From: Pradoshia sp. D12
GTDB taxonomy: Bacteria > Bacillota > Bacilli > Bacillales > Pradoshiaceae
Length of the DNA: 64,000 nt
Direction: 5' to 3'
Assembly (NCBI RefSeq): GCF_008935075.1
Contig: NZ_CP044545.1
Span: 895,501 to 959,500, forward strand
Part shown: positions 7,509 through 16,620 of the stretch, piece after piece
Numbering within the stretch: the stretch's first letter is position 1
Layout: each line of letters begins with the position of its first letter
Notes under the pieces: model-generated
The model's database searches: none
What the model saw: only the letters and a program-made list of their open reading frames with translations
What the model was told of the DNA's origin: nothing
Position numbers and translations under genes: made by a program

Positions 7509-9401
7509 ATGATTGTATGCAGTGTACAGCAAATTGAAAAAAACTATGGCGGAACAAAGCTATTTGAAAATATTACGTTTGAGATCAAGGAAGGAGAACG
7601 AGTTGGATTCGTCGGTCGGAATGGCTGTGGGAAATCAACAATTCTAAAAATGATAGCAGGCGTCGAAACAATTGATGAGGGGGCTATTCACATTAAAAAG
7701 GGTGCAGCAATAGGCTTGCTGTCACAAATCCCTGACTTTACTGACGGCATCACGGTATATGAATGCTTGCAATCTGCTTTTGGCCATATGATTGAGCTGA
7801 AGGAGAGACTGGATAAATTAGAACATAGTATGGCTACTGAGACCAATGATAGCTCATTGGCTCGCAGTATAGAACAGTATGGAGAAGTTCAGGAGCAGTT
7901 TGAACGGCTTGGTGGCTATGAGATGGATAGCACGATTATGAAGATAGCCAATGGGCTGATGCTCGATTTGATGCTCGATAAACGTTTTGTTTCCTTAAGC
8001 GGAGGTGAGAAAACAAAAGTTTGTTTAGGAGTGCTGCTTCTGCAAAAGCCAGATCTCCTATTGTTGGATGAACCAACCAATCACCTGGATATTGGTGCAG
8101 TTGAATGGCTTGAAGGATTCCTCGAAGACTATGATGGGACAGTTCTGATTGTCTCGCATGATCGATTTTTCCTGGATCGAACAGTTAAGAGGATTTTAGA
8201 TTTGGACGATGGAGAGGTATTCGTATACGAAGGAAACTACTCTGAATTCGTGCAAGCAAAAGAAAAGCGGCTTTTGGAAGAATTTAATCAATATAAGGAA
8301 CAGCAGAAGAAAATCAAAAAAATGAAGGAAGCGATAAAACGATTGCGGGAATGGGCCAATCAGGCGAATCCACCGAGTGAAGGATTGCATAAACGTGCCC
8401 GCAATATGGAACGTGCCTTAGAGAGAATGGAGAAAATTAAACGGCCCATTTTAGAAAGACGTAAAATGGATCTAGACTTCGACCAATCTGAGCGAAGCGG
8501 TAAAGATGTCCTGCAGCTTCATGGAATTACGAAGCGATTTGGTACGCAAACACTGTTTGAGAATATGAACCTGCTTGTTCAATACGGTGAACGAATTGCG
8601 ATTGTTGGTGCTAACGGCACCGGGAAATCAACCATTCTTAAACTGGTTCTGAATGAGTTTACACCTGACGTTGGAGAGGTCAAACTGGGCAGCAATGTGA
8701 AGATTGGATACTTGTCTCAACAGCTATTTCAAGAAGGAAAAGACATGACCGTTTTGGAGGCCTTCCGCCAAGAGGTCCATGTTACAGAAGGGGAAGCCCG
8801 TCATATTCTGGCCCGGTTCCTTTTCTATGGTTTTCAAGTCTTTCAAAAGGTAGAAAAATTAAGCGGGGGTGAGCGTATGAGATTACGACTCGCTCAGCTA
8901 ATGTACCAGGATATTAATTTATTGATACTGGATGAACCAACGAATCATTTGGATATTGATTCGAGAGAAGTGCTGGAAGAAGCATTAAGTGAATTTTCGG
9001 GGACCATTATTGTGGTCAGCCATGATCGATACTTGCTGAATAAGCTATTTCAAAAAACATATTGGCTACAAAATCGAATATTACAGGTTTATTTAGGAAA
9101 TTACTCTTGGGCGAGAGAGCATATGCTTGCAGATATGTTACAAGTAAAGCAAGCAAGTCAATTGGTGACTCAGAGTCAGAGTAATGTGAAGCTTGTACAC
9201 CATGTAATTTCGAATGAGACTTACGAATCACTGGAGAAAAAAATTGATAAAGTGGAACATCGCTTATCAGAAATCATTCGTGATATGGAGAAGGAGACAG
9301 CGGTAGAAGCACTTCAACTACTATATGTAAAAAAGAAAGAAGCAGAAGAAGTACGTGAAGACCTTTATGAAGAATTGGATAGGTTGGATTGTGGAGAGTA
9401 G
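7509..9401 (+). CDS. ABC-F family ATPase (ribosomal protection type)
   Basis: A soluble 630-residue protein with two ABC ATPase domains and no membrane segments, as in ABC-F factors that bind the ribosomal E site. Domain 1 has Walker A GRNGCGKST (36-44), signature LSGGEKTK (163-170) and Walker B LLLLDEPTNHLD (183-194, catalytic Glu188). A charged helical linker spans about 245-325. Domain 2 has GANGTGKST (367-375), LSGGERM and LLILDEPTNHLD. A C-terminal coiled coil follows. The leader ORF and terminator point to induction by ribosome-targeting drugs. I cannot tell whether it confers resistance (Msr/Vml-like) or is a housekeeping-type factor. Confidence 0.88.
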   Translation: MIVCSVQQIEKNYGGTKLFENITFEIKEGERVGFVGRNGCGKSTILKMIAGVETIDEGAIHIKKGAAIGLLSQIPDFTDGITVYECLQSAFGHMIELKERLDKLEHSMATETNDSSLARSIEQYGEVQEQFERLGGYEMDSTIMKIANGLMLDLMLDKRFVSLSGGEKTKVCLGVLLLQKPDLLLLDEPTNHLDIGAVEWLEGFLEDYDGTVLIVSHDRFFLDRTVKRILDLDDGEVFVYEGNYSEFVQAKEKRLLEEFNQYKEQQKKIKKMKEAIKRLREWANQANPPSEGLHKRARNMERALERMEKIKRPILERRKMDLDFDQSERSGKDVLQLHGITKRFGTQTLFENMNLLVQYGERIAIVGANGTGKSTILKLVLNEFTPDVGEVKLGSNVKIGYLSQQLFQEGKDMTVLEAFRQEVHVTEGEARHILARFLFYGFQVFQKVEKLSGGERMRLRLAQLMYQDINLLILDEPTNHLDIDSREVLEEALSEFSGTIIVVSHDRYLLNKLFQKTYWLQNRILQVYLGNYSWAREHMLADMLQVKQASQLVTQSQSNVKLVHHVISNETYESLEKKIDKVEHRLSEIIRDMEKETAVEALQLLYVKKKEAEEVREDLYEELDRLDCGE

Positions 9402-9434
9402 ATCACCTAAAATAAATCAAATAAAGGCTGAAGA

Positions 9435-9463
9435 GACGGCAAGCTAATGATTGCCGTCTTTTT
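9435..9463 (+). terminator. Terminator after the ABC-F gene
   Basis: GACGGCAA, an 8-base loop, TTGCCGTC and TTTTT. Confidence 0.9.
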
Positions 9464-9552
9464 CTTGCTTTTGAAAAAGAAATTGTGCAGGGAAAAAGTG
9501 GAATTTGTCGAATGAGATTGTTGTAGGCGAAGTGATTGATATTTTTATTTTT

Positions 9553-9579
9553 GGCTCTTTTCGTATAGATTGTTGCTTT
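9553..9579 (+). repeat. Left terminal inverted repeat of the IS1595 element
   Basis: A 27-base end that differs from the right end only at position 5 (C versus G). Confidence 0.9.
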
Positions 9580-9664
9580 TAGGTACAAAAAGGAATTATT
9601 TTCTTTTTATGGTATATTATAATATAAATGAAATAGGTGAGTAAATAATAGGAGGTTGAGAATT

Positions 9665-9853
9665 ATGAGGGAAAAATGTATTAAATGCGAGTCGGCAATG
9701 GTTGAAGCTAAATTAGATAGCTACCCAATCAGGGTTTATAAATCAACAGAGAAGGCGAACTCAAAAACTATGAGTGAGGTCTCTCCTTGCTATGTTTGTT
9801 CTAACTGTGGCTTTATAGAACTTTACGCTTTAAATCCTGAAAAATTGAGTTAA
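9665..9853 (+). CDS. Small zinc-ribbon protein carried inside the IS element
   Basis: A 62-residue protein with two CxxC knuckles (CIKC near the start, CYVC followed by SNC later), typical of a nucleic-acid-binding zinc ribbon. I start it at ATG 9665, 9 bases after TAGGAGG; an in-frame TTG at 9656 overlaps that ribosome binding site and is unlikely. TATAAT at 9618-9623 may be its -10. The gene lies within the inverted repeats and faces the transposase. It is therefore a passenger gene. Its function is unknown; a role in transposition or host regulation is speculation. Confidence 0.7.
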   Translation: MREKCIKCESAMVEAKLDSYPIRVYKSTEKANSKTMSEVSPCYVCSNCGFIELYALNPEKLS

Positions 9854-9879
9854 AGCCAGCTTTAACTGAATAAGAAATA

Positions 9880-9912
9880 CAGTCGTTCCGACATAGGAAT
9901 GGCTGTTTTTTA
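9880..9912 (+). terminator. Terminator of the IS passenger gene
   Basis: CAGTCGTTCC and GGAATGGCTG pair (with G-U pairs) around a 6-base loop, then a run of T. It lies between the passenger gene and the convergent transposase. Confidence 0.8.
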
Positions 9913-9997
9913 ATACCTCATTCAGGGATACTGAATATTACAAGTGCAATAGGTTTATTCCTTCACGTTCGGTACAGAAACTTAATAAAAATTGAAG

Positions 9998-11008
9998 TTA
10001 CATTATCCCTCTTAATGTATTTACAGTTGTTTTATCAGATTTCTGACAGGCAGAAATAAGCATTTGATTGACTCGTTCATCAAGTGCTATTTTTTTGCCA
10101 ATTTCAAGCCATCGGAACCAATAGAGATAGTTGTCCAGATATTTCGTTGCAACACCTTGAAAACGTTCCATCCAAATTTTTAGGCGATTATGAAAGTTAT
10201 TGACGTGCTGAATGTGGTATATGCCTTTCTTTACACGCTGTTTTTGTCGCTCATTGACCGTTTCGTGCTGTAATCCCTTTACCTTTGCAAACTTTTTATA
10301 ATTGGTTGCGGTATCTGTACATAACAAAGCAGACGGGTGAATATACTCACCTATCACAGCGTCAATTTCTTCGGCTTTTACACGCCCTGTTCCTGCTTTA
10401 CGAGCAATTACACTACCATTACGGTCTTGTGCAACAACAACAGCAATTTTAAGGTTAGAAACCCCTCTTTTTTCGTCTTTTTCTCCACGCTTCTTGGGTT
10501 TTCTATGGGTGATTTCGTTACCTTTCATAGACTCACGAAAGAAGGTTTCGTCACTCTCAACGATACCTTGCAATTGATTAAATCCAAGACTTCCTAATGC
10601 GTTCAAGATTTTATGTCTCCAATAGAATGCAGTAGAGATGTGTATATGAAGTTTTTCAGCGATTTTTGGTAGGGTGTATCCTTCTACCATTAGTTCAATG
10701 TATTTCACCCATTTTTCGGGGTAGCGAGAGCCTGAAAATGGCGTATTCGTCATATCATTGAAAGATTTTCCGCAATCATTACATAGATAGCGTTGTCTTG
10801 AACGATATTTACCGTTTCGTTTAACCGATGTGCTACCACAATGAACACAACCCAAACCAGACGCAAATCGGGCTTCACGAATGCTTTTAAGTAGTCTCGT
10901 AATTTTATCTGGTTCATCTGGAAACAAGTCCTGCTTCATAGCGTTAAACAACGCCATTTGCTCTGATTTAGTTAATTCGCTGAAGTCTTCATACACATCT
11001 GTCCACAT
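9998..11008 (-). CDS. IS1595-family transposase (ISXO2-like)
   Basis: A 336-residue transposase. An N-terminal zinc ribbon (CVHC ... CNDC near residues 53-80) is followed by a helix-turn-helix-like stretch (GYTLPKIAEKLHIHISTAFYW) and the ISXO2-like catalytic domain. The catalytic region shows the first Asp in VESDETFF, the second in LCTDTATNY, and a late HVNNFHNRLKIWMERF block where the third acidic or Asn residue lies. Length and architecture match complete IS1595 transposases, and no stop or frameshift interrupts it. It starts 77 bases inside the right inverted repeat. Confidence 0.92.
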   Translation of the reverse strand: MWTDVYEDFSELTKSEQMALFNAMKQDLFPDEPDKITRLLKSIREARFASGLGCVHCGSTSVKRNGKYRSRQRYLCNDCGKSFNDMTNTPFSGSRYPEKWVKYIELMVEGYTLPKIAEKLHIHISTAFYWRHKILNALGSLGFNQLQGIVESDETFFRESMKGNEITHRKPKKRGEKDEKRGVSNLKIAVVVAQDRNGSVIARKAGTGRVKAEEIDAVIGEYIHPSALLCTDTATNYKKFAKVKGLQHETVNERQKQRVKKGIYHIQHVNNFHNRLKIWMERFQGVATKYLDNYLYWFRWLEIGKKIALDERVNQMLISACQKSDKTTVNTLRGIM

Positions 11009-11058
11009 ATCCGAACGCCTCCCTAAACCCCATTATAACCTTTAAAAGTATGGGCAAG

Positions 11059-11085
11059 AAAGCAACAATCTATACGAAAACAGCC
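11059..11085 (-). repeat. Right terminal inverted repeat of the IS1595 element
   Basis: Reverse complement of the left end with one mismatch, bordered by the second TTATTTTT copy. Confidence 0.9.
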
Positions 11086-11144
11086 TTATTTTTTAACACA
11101 TATAGACAGAAAAAAGTCGAATTGTTTCGGAGAAAGGTGTGAAA

Positions 11145-12204
11145 ATGGTGATTGTGAAAAGATTCTTATATCGAGAGTTTTTATTGATTATGCTGTTTCT
11201 GCTTGTTCTAATCTCTAATGTTTGTTTATATCGTACAGCGTTTGGAGTTGAAATTTTACAATACAATCCAAATGGTGCAGTGGTAGGCTCCATAATTGAT
11301 TTGGCATTGGTTTTGCCGGTTTTATTTATGGCATGGAAGAGAAGCTGGGGATGGAAAAATATGATTTTATTGGCGGCCAGCGGTCTCGTTTTAGTCCGCT
11401 TCCTAATTCCAATGGAATATTTGGCGCCATTTGAATCAATCACTTGGGTCGGCTTTCTGATTGAGGGTTTATTAGTATGTTTTGAAGTGCTGCTCATCGT
11501 CTCATTGTTCAAATATATGCCGTACATTATCCGTGCTGTTAAAAATAGTCCACTATTCATTCTCGAATGCCGTTGAGCAAAAAATGAAAAAAACGCCTGT
11601 TATTATTCAAATGATTTGTTCAGAAATGCTGATTCTTTATTATGCTTTTGCAAGCTGGAACAAAAAGATGAAGCTGAGCGAAAATCAATATACCTTGCAT
11701 CAAAAATCAAGCTATATTGCTTTCCAAGTGATGTTGATTCACGCGATTGTTTTTGAAACAGCAGCAATTCATTGGTGGCTGCATGAAAAATATTTTCTAT
11801 TGTCCATGATCTTACTCCTTCTAAATTTATACTCGGTCATTCTATTTGTGGCAGATATACAGGCTGTCCGTTTGAATCCCTTAAAGATTACGGAGGACCA
11901 TATGTATATATCTCTTGGATTAATGAAACGTATGGAAATAAAGTGGACAGATATTGAATCCATAATTGATGAACAAGAACAACTTAAGCAAAAGGTTACT
12001 GAAAAGACGATTGAATTCATTTACCGAGATTTAGAAGAAGTTTATCCAAATGTTATTTTAAAATTAAAACACCCCGTTCAAGCCACTCTCATAATGGGCA
12101 TAAAGAAAGAATATGAACAAGTTGCGATTCGAGTGGATGAACCAGAAAGATTCAAGGTTATTCTGAGAGAAAAGGTCACATTAGATAGGGATACTAATCA
12201 TTAG
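11145..12204 (+). pseudogene. Integral membrane protein gene split by a frameshift
   Basis: Two overlapping frames look like halves of one protein of about 350 residues. The first (from ATG 11145 after AGAAAGG, to 11576) has four hydrophobic segments and ends at KNSPLFI-LECR. The next frame continues as FSNAVEQKMKKTPVIIQMI and runs to 12204 with two more membrane segments (for example FQVMLIHAIVFETAAIHWW) and a soluble tail, SLGLMKRMEIKWTDIESII. From memory this two-part pattern matches Bacillus proteins carrying the unsupported label beta-carotene 15,15'-monooxygenase. The shift (+1 base, at about 11553-11568) would separate the halves. The function is unknown. The IS element ends 60 bases upstream. 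Confidence 0.65.
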
Positions 12205-12236
12205 GAGTAACGATAAAAAAGGCATTGGGGGATATC

Positions 12237-12650
12237 ATGATTCACATAGAGCATGGGCAGCCCATACAAATCCGCAAATATAGTGAGCAAGACTTTGTTT
12301 CTGTAAATAAGCTGAATGCGGAAGAACAATGGACAAACTTGGTTGCGGGGAAAGATAAAACAAAGCAAGCCTGGAACAATTCTAATATAGCATTTGTTGT
12401 ACTTTCAAAAGAGGAAGTTATCGGATATATAAGGGGCTTTACTGATAAACATGTCACTCTCTATATTTGCGAACTTTTAATCGACAAAAGATACCGGGGG
12501 CTAGGGATTGGTCAGTATCTGCTAAAGTTTGTACATGGATTGTATCCCTCTACGAGAATAGAGATGCTGGCAAGCAGTGAATCTCAATCCTTTTATAACC
12601 AAATTGGTTACAGACCTTTTTATGGATTTAGAAAAACATTTGGTGAGTAA
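12237..12650 (+). CDS. GNAT family N-acetyltransferase
   Basis: A 137-residue acetyltransferase with the acetyl-CoA binding signature RYRGLGIGQYLL (Q/R-x-x-G-x-G/A) and the C-terminal SQSFYNQIGYRPF motif. I start it at ATG 12237, 4-5 bases after TGGGGGA; the in-frame TTG at 12225 lies inside that ribosome binding site. It follows the broken membrane-protein gene by 32 bases and may share its transcript. The substrate is unknown. Confidence 0.85.
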   Translation: MIHIEHGQPIQIRKYSEQDFVSVNKLNAEEQWTNLVAGKDKTKQAWNNSNIAFVVLSKEEVIGYIRGFTDKHVTLYICELLIDKRYRGLGIGQYLLKFVHGLYPSTRIEMLASSESQSFYNQIGYRPFYGFRKTFGE

Positions 12651-12877
12651 TTTTAGTCATCTGTTTTCGTTTTTTTGAAAAGTTTAAAGTAAGGATAGCG
12701 CCTAATAAGAAACAAATATAAAGTGAGATATCCCAACGTATGTAAGTAACAGTAGATACTTCTAAAGTCGTACATCATTTAAAACTTAAAATGGTCTAAA
12801 GTATTTCATTAAATGACAACCCTTTTATCCATATATCGCTAATTAATAGTGGCTTAGAATTCAATAAAGAAACTAAC

Positions 12878-12919
12878 CAAAACAATGATCACAATCCAGA
12901 TGGTCATTGTTTTATTTTT
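12878..12919 (+). terminator. Terminator-like hairpin upstream of addB
   Basis: AAAACAATGA and TCATTGTTTT form a 10-bp stem followed by ATTTTT. It is 230 bases after the GNAT stop and could insulate addBA. Confidence 0.6.
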
Positions 12920-13073
12920 GCAGTGAAAGTTTTCCACTTGCCGATTGTCATTTTCATATTAGTGCCTATTTTGACTTCTCCTCTTTCTCTCGTTTCCTGT
13001 GATATAACAAAAACGAATCTTCTATTCACCATTGAAATAAACCATTTTTTACAATGCTGGGATATAGAGTCAA

Positions 13074-13101
13074 TTGAGGAGAAAACGCCATTAATTATGA
13101 T
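13074..13101 (+). promoter_or_regulatory. Candidate sigma-A promoter of addBA
   Basis: TTGAGG, 16 bases, TATGAT. A GGGGGGAGG ribosome binding site follows at 13124-13132, 8 bases before the addB ATG. Confidence 0.5.
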
Positions 13102-13140
13102 AAAATAGAGAGATAGATATAAAGGGGGGAGGCACATTTA

Positions 13141-16100
13141 ATGTCTTTGCAATTTTATATTGGAAAAACAGGTACAGGTAAGACAGAGACTATTTTAAAT
13201 GACATTAGGACCAAGCTGGAGAGTGATCCGGAAGGTTCTTCGATTATATATATTGTTCCAGATCAGATGACTTTTCAGGCTGAGCTGGAATTAATTAATA
13301 CGCCTAATCTGGGCGGGATGATACGTGCTCAAGTGTTTAGCTTCAGCCGTCTGGCATGGAAGGTTTTGCAGGAAACAGGCGGTATGGGCAGACGGCATTT
13401 AAATAATGTCGGTGTCAACATGGTGATTCGCAAAATCATGGAGGAAAATAAGGACGAGTTAAAGACCTTTCAACGTTCCAGTGATAAGCAGGGCTTTATT
13501 ACCCAGCTGAGTGATTTACTGAAGGAATGTAAGCGATATTGCCTGACTCCTGAGGAAATGCTAAACCAATCAGATGGAAAGGTATCACCGATTTTACGAT
13601 CAAAGCTTGATGATCTATCCCTTTTATACAATGGATTTGAGCGTGAATTAGAGGGTCAGTACGTGGATTCAGAGGATTACTTTACTTTATTAGTAGAAAA
13701 GATGCCTGAATCAGCTTACCTTCGCGATGCTGAAATTTATATAGATGGATTTTACAGCTTTACAGCCCAGGAATACGGCATTATGGCAGCTCTAATGCAA
13801 CACTGTAGGAATGTGACGGTTTCGTTGACATTAGATCAGCCCTTTAAAGAATGGGCGCCTGATCCACTTCATTTATTCAGGATGACAGGGGAAACTTATT
13901 TTGATCTATACCAGATTGCGCTCCAAAACGGAGTAAAGGTGGAGGAGGATCGTTTATTTAAGGAACCGCATCGATTTATTCAAAATGAATCCATGCAGCA
14001 TTTGGATAAATGGTTTGCCAACAGACCGGCACCAGTTTATGATCAGGAGCCGAATTTTGAATTTTGCCCAGCTGGTAACAGAAGGGCTGAGGTGGAAGGA
14101 ATCGCACGTAAGATTCTAAAGAGTGTTAGGGAAGGATATCGATACAGAGATATCTTTGTGTTAATGAGAAATAGCCAGGAATATGCTGAAGTGGTGGAAA
14201 CCGTCTTTATGGACTATGGTATTCCTGTCTTTATCGATCAAAAGAGACCTATGCTTAATCACCCTTTGATCGAGCTTATTCGTTCTACACTTGAAGCCTT
14301 AACGAATAATTGGCGTTATGAACCGATGTTCCGTGCTATAAAAACAGACCTTTTGTTTGATAAGAATGCCTATATACCAAAAGAGCGTGAGAGTGCTGCT
14401 CTGCTAGAAAATTATGTATTATCCAGAGGCTATTATGGTGACCGTTGGAGTAAGAAGCAGGGCTGGAAGTATAAAAGAAATCGCGGTCTTGAACTGGTTG
14501 CCAGTGTCCAGACAGATGAAGAATTGAAAATGGAATTGTTGCTGAATGAAACGAAGGAACAAGTGGCAGAGCCCATCCGTCGACTTGCAAATCGTTTTAA
14601 AAAAGCAACATCCGGAACGGATTATGCTCAGGCTTTATATATGTATTTAGATGAGCTTAACATACCGGAAAAGCTTGAAAAAATGGCTCGAAGCGATGAG
14701 CAGGAAGGCCGACTCATCCATGCAACCGAGCACGACCAGGCATGGAATGGTGTCATGGATTTGTTGGATCAATTTGTAGAAATTGTTGGGGACAGGCCGG
14801 TTACGTTAAAGAATTTTGGTGCAATCCTAGAAAGCGGGATTGAAACACTGAACTTCTCCTTAATTCCACCTTCCCTTGACCAAGTAGTCGTGACCAATAT
14901 GGATTTATCACGTCCTCAAAATGTAAAGATTGCTTTCATAGCAGGCCTAAATGAAGGGGTGATTCCTTCAAAAGTAAGTGAAGGGGGAATCCTTTCAGAT
15001 ACGGATCGAGAAACACTGAAGTCTACCGGAATAAAGATGGCACCGACATCAAGTACCAAATTATTAGATGAAGAGTTTGCTGCATACAAGGCATTCCTGC
15101 TTGCATCCGACTATGTATATTTTTCTTATCCACTGGCTGATGACGAAGGAAAGCAATTATTGGCTTCCTCTTATATGAAACGAGTGAAGGATTTATTTGG
15201 TTCGGTGAAAGAAACTTTCTTTGTGCATGATCCGGCTGAAATGAGTGATGAGCTGCAACTGGAGTATGTGGTTCAGACGAGAGCAACGCTGTCATTCCTG
15301 GCAAGCCAGCTTCAACAGAAAAAAAGGAATTATCCGGTATCGCCTGTTTGGTGGGATGTATATAACGAATATGTTAAAGACGGTCCGATGAAGGATCAGG
15401 CGGCCTTTGTTCTTTCAGCGCTTTCGTATCAAAATAAAGCGAAGAAAATCCCTGACCAAAAAGCGGTTGAATTGTATGGAGATACAATCCAGGGAAGTGT
15501 GTCAAGAATGGAGCTATTCAATAGCTGCCCATTTGCGCATTTTTCCTCACACGGCTTAAAGCTTAGGGAACGGGATATCTACCGTTTAGAAGCTCCTGAT
15601 ATCGGAGAAATGTTCCATGGTGCTCTGCAATGGATGACGGAACAAATTATCGAACGTGGGACAAGCTGGGGAGCTTTATCACGGGAGCAATGTATCCAAT
15701 TAGCCAGAACGGCTGTAGAGGTAATGGCACCGAAACTGCAGAATGAAATCTTATTATCTTCCAATCGATTCCATTATTTAAAAAGGAAACTGGAACAAAT
15801 TGTGGCGAGAGCCTCAATCACTTTAAGCGGACAAGCGAAAAACAGCCAATTTTCACCGATTGGGCTAGAGCTTGGATTTGGCCGGAGAGGTTCTTTGCCG
15901 CCTCTGACCTTTGAGCTTAAAAATGGAACAAAGATGGAACTGGCTGGGCGAATTGATCGGATTGATCAGGCGAAGACAGATGATGGAACCTATTTGAGAA
16001 TCATTGATTATAAATCGAGCTCGAAGGATTTAAACTTCACGGAAATCTATTATGGAATCGCCTTGCAAATGCTGACTTACCTCGATATCGTGGTCACACA

Positions 16101-16620
16101 CTCACCACTGTTGGTTGGGGAACAGGCTAAGCCTGCAGGTGTCCTGTATTTCCATGTTCACAATCCATTAATTAAAAACAATGGAGTTTATACGTTAGAC
16201 CAGATTGAACGTGAAGTCTTTAAAAGCTTTAAGATGAAGGGATTGCTTTTAGGGGATGACCAGGTTGTTAAAATGATGGACAGTGATTTGGAAAATGGGG
16301 AATCCCTGATTGTACCTGCTGGATTTAAGAAGGATGGGCATTTTACGGCGGCTTCACGAATCGCAAGTGAAGGAGAGTTCTCTCTTTTAAGCCGGCATGT
16401 GAAGAGAATGTATGCCGATACGGGTAATGCAATTACGAGCGGTGTAGCTGATATCAAACCTTATCGTTTGCAAAATAAATTACCATGTACCTTCTGTAAT
16501 TATAAAACAGTTTGCCAGTTTGATCCTTCTCTTGAGAGCAACGAGTACAGAGTATTTAAACCGGCTAAAAAAGAAGAAATCTTTGAGGCTATACGGGAGG
16601 AGGAAGAAGATGATGAATAA
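13141..16620 (+). CDS. addB: ATP-dependent helicase/nuclease subunit AddB
   Basis: Subunit of the AddAB helicase-nuclease, the Bacillus counterpart of RecBCD, which resects double-strand breaks and responds to Chi. The 1159-residue protein has a degenerate UvrD-like N-terminal half with Walker A GKTGTGKT (8-15). The C-terminal RecB-type nuclease domain has GRIDRID and IIDYKSS, the catalytic Asp and Lys region. Cys796, Cys1116, Cys1119 and Cys1125 frame the nuclease in the pattern known to hold the AddB iron-sulfur cluster. It overlaps addA by a few bases, so translation is probably coupled. Confidence 0.95.
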   Translation: MSLQFYIGKTGTGKTETILNDIRTKLESDPEGSSIIYIVPDQMTFQAELELINTPNLGGMIRAQVFSFSRLAWKVLQETGGMGRRHLNNVGVNMVIRKIMEENKDELKTFQRSSDKQGFITQLSDLLKECKRYCLTPEEMLNQSDGKVSPILRSKLDDLSLLYNGFERELEGQYVDSEDYFTLLVEKMPESAYLRDAEIYIDGFYSFTAQEYGIMAALMQHCRNVTVSLTLDQPFKEWAPDPLHLFRMTGETYFDLYQIALQNGVKVEEDRLFKEPHRFIQNESMQHLDKWFANRPAPVYDQEPNFEFCPAGNRRAEVEGIARKILKSVREGYRYRDIFVLMRNSQEYAEVVETVFMDYGIPVFIDQKRPMLNHPLIELIRSTLEALTNNWRYEPMFRAIKTDLLFDKNAYIPKERESAALLENYVLSRGYYGDRWSKKQGWKYKRNRGLELVASVQTDEELKMELLLNETKEQVAEPIRRLANRFKKATSGTDYAQALYMYLDELNIPEKLEKMARSDEQEGRLIHATEHDQAWNGVMDLLDQFVEIVGDRPVTLKNFGAILESGIETLNFSLIPPSLDQVVVTNMDLSRPQNVKIAFIAGLNEGVIPSKVSEGGILSDTDRETLKSTGIKMAPTSSTKLLDEEFAAYKAFLLASDYVYFSYPLADDEGKQLLASSYMKRVKDLFGSVKETFFVHDPAEMSDELQLEYVVQTRATLSFLASQLQQKKRNYPVSPVWWDVYNEYVKDGPMKDQAAFVLSALSYQNKAKKIPDQKAVELYGDTIQGSVSRMELFNSCPFAHFSSHGLKLRERDIYRLEAPDIGEMFHGALQWMTEQIIERGTSWGALSREQCIQLARTAVEVMAPKLQNEILLSSNRFHYLKRKLEQIVARASITLSGQAKNSQFSPIGLELGFGRRGSLPPLTFELKNGTKMELAGRIDRIDQAKTDDGTYLRIIDYKSSSKDLNFTEIYYGIALQMLTYLDIVVTHSPLLVGEQAKPAGVLYFHVHNPLIKNNGVYTLDQIEREVFKSFKMKGLLLGDDQVVKMMDSDLENGESLIVPAGFKKDGHFTAASRIASEGEFSLLSRHVKRMYADTGNAITSGVADIKPYRLQNKLPCTFCNYKTVCQFDPSLESNEYRVFKPAKKEEIFEAIREEEEDDE

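Larger units (their letters stand above)
9545..11093. mobile_element. Complete IS1595-family insertion sequence with passenger gene (9553-11085) and target duplication
   Basis: The element runs from 9553 to 11085 (1533 bp). Its ends are inverted repeats matching at 26 of 27 positions: 9553-9579 begins GGCTCTTTTCGTATAG, and the reverse complement of 11059-11085 begins GGCTGTTTTCGTATAG. TTATTTTT occurs directly outside both ends (9545-9552 and 11086-11093), an exact 8-bp target duplication, the size known for IS1595-type elements. Inside are a zinc-ribbon ORF (plus strand) and an ISXO2-type transposase (minus strand), converging. It is inserted upstream of the membrane-protein gene at 11145. 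Intact ends and transposase imply recent activity. Confidence 0.92.
12651..13140. other. 490-base gap before addB
   Basis: It contains one terminator-like hairpin and the addB promoter. Reading both strands I found no ORF with a ribosome binding site and no RNA gene. Confidence 0.6.

Noticed and set aside
9901-9920. Second copy of the IS end (GGCTGTTTTTT) inside the element
   Set aside because: It matches only 9 bases of the inverted repeat and is explained as the 3' arm and T tail of the passenger-gene terminator.
12904-13137. Minus-strand ORF of 77 codons upstream of addB
   Set aside because: It has no ribosome binding site, covers the addB promoter and reads as low-complexity hydrophobic text.
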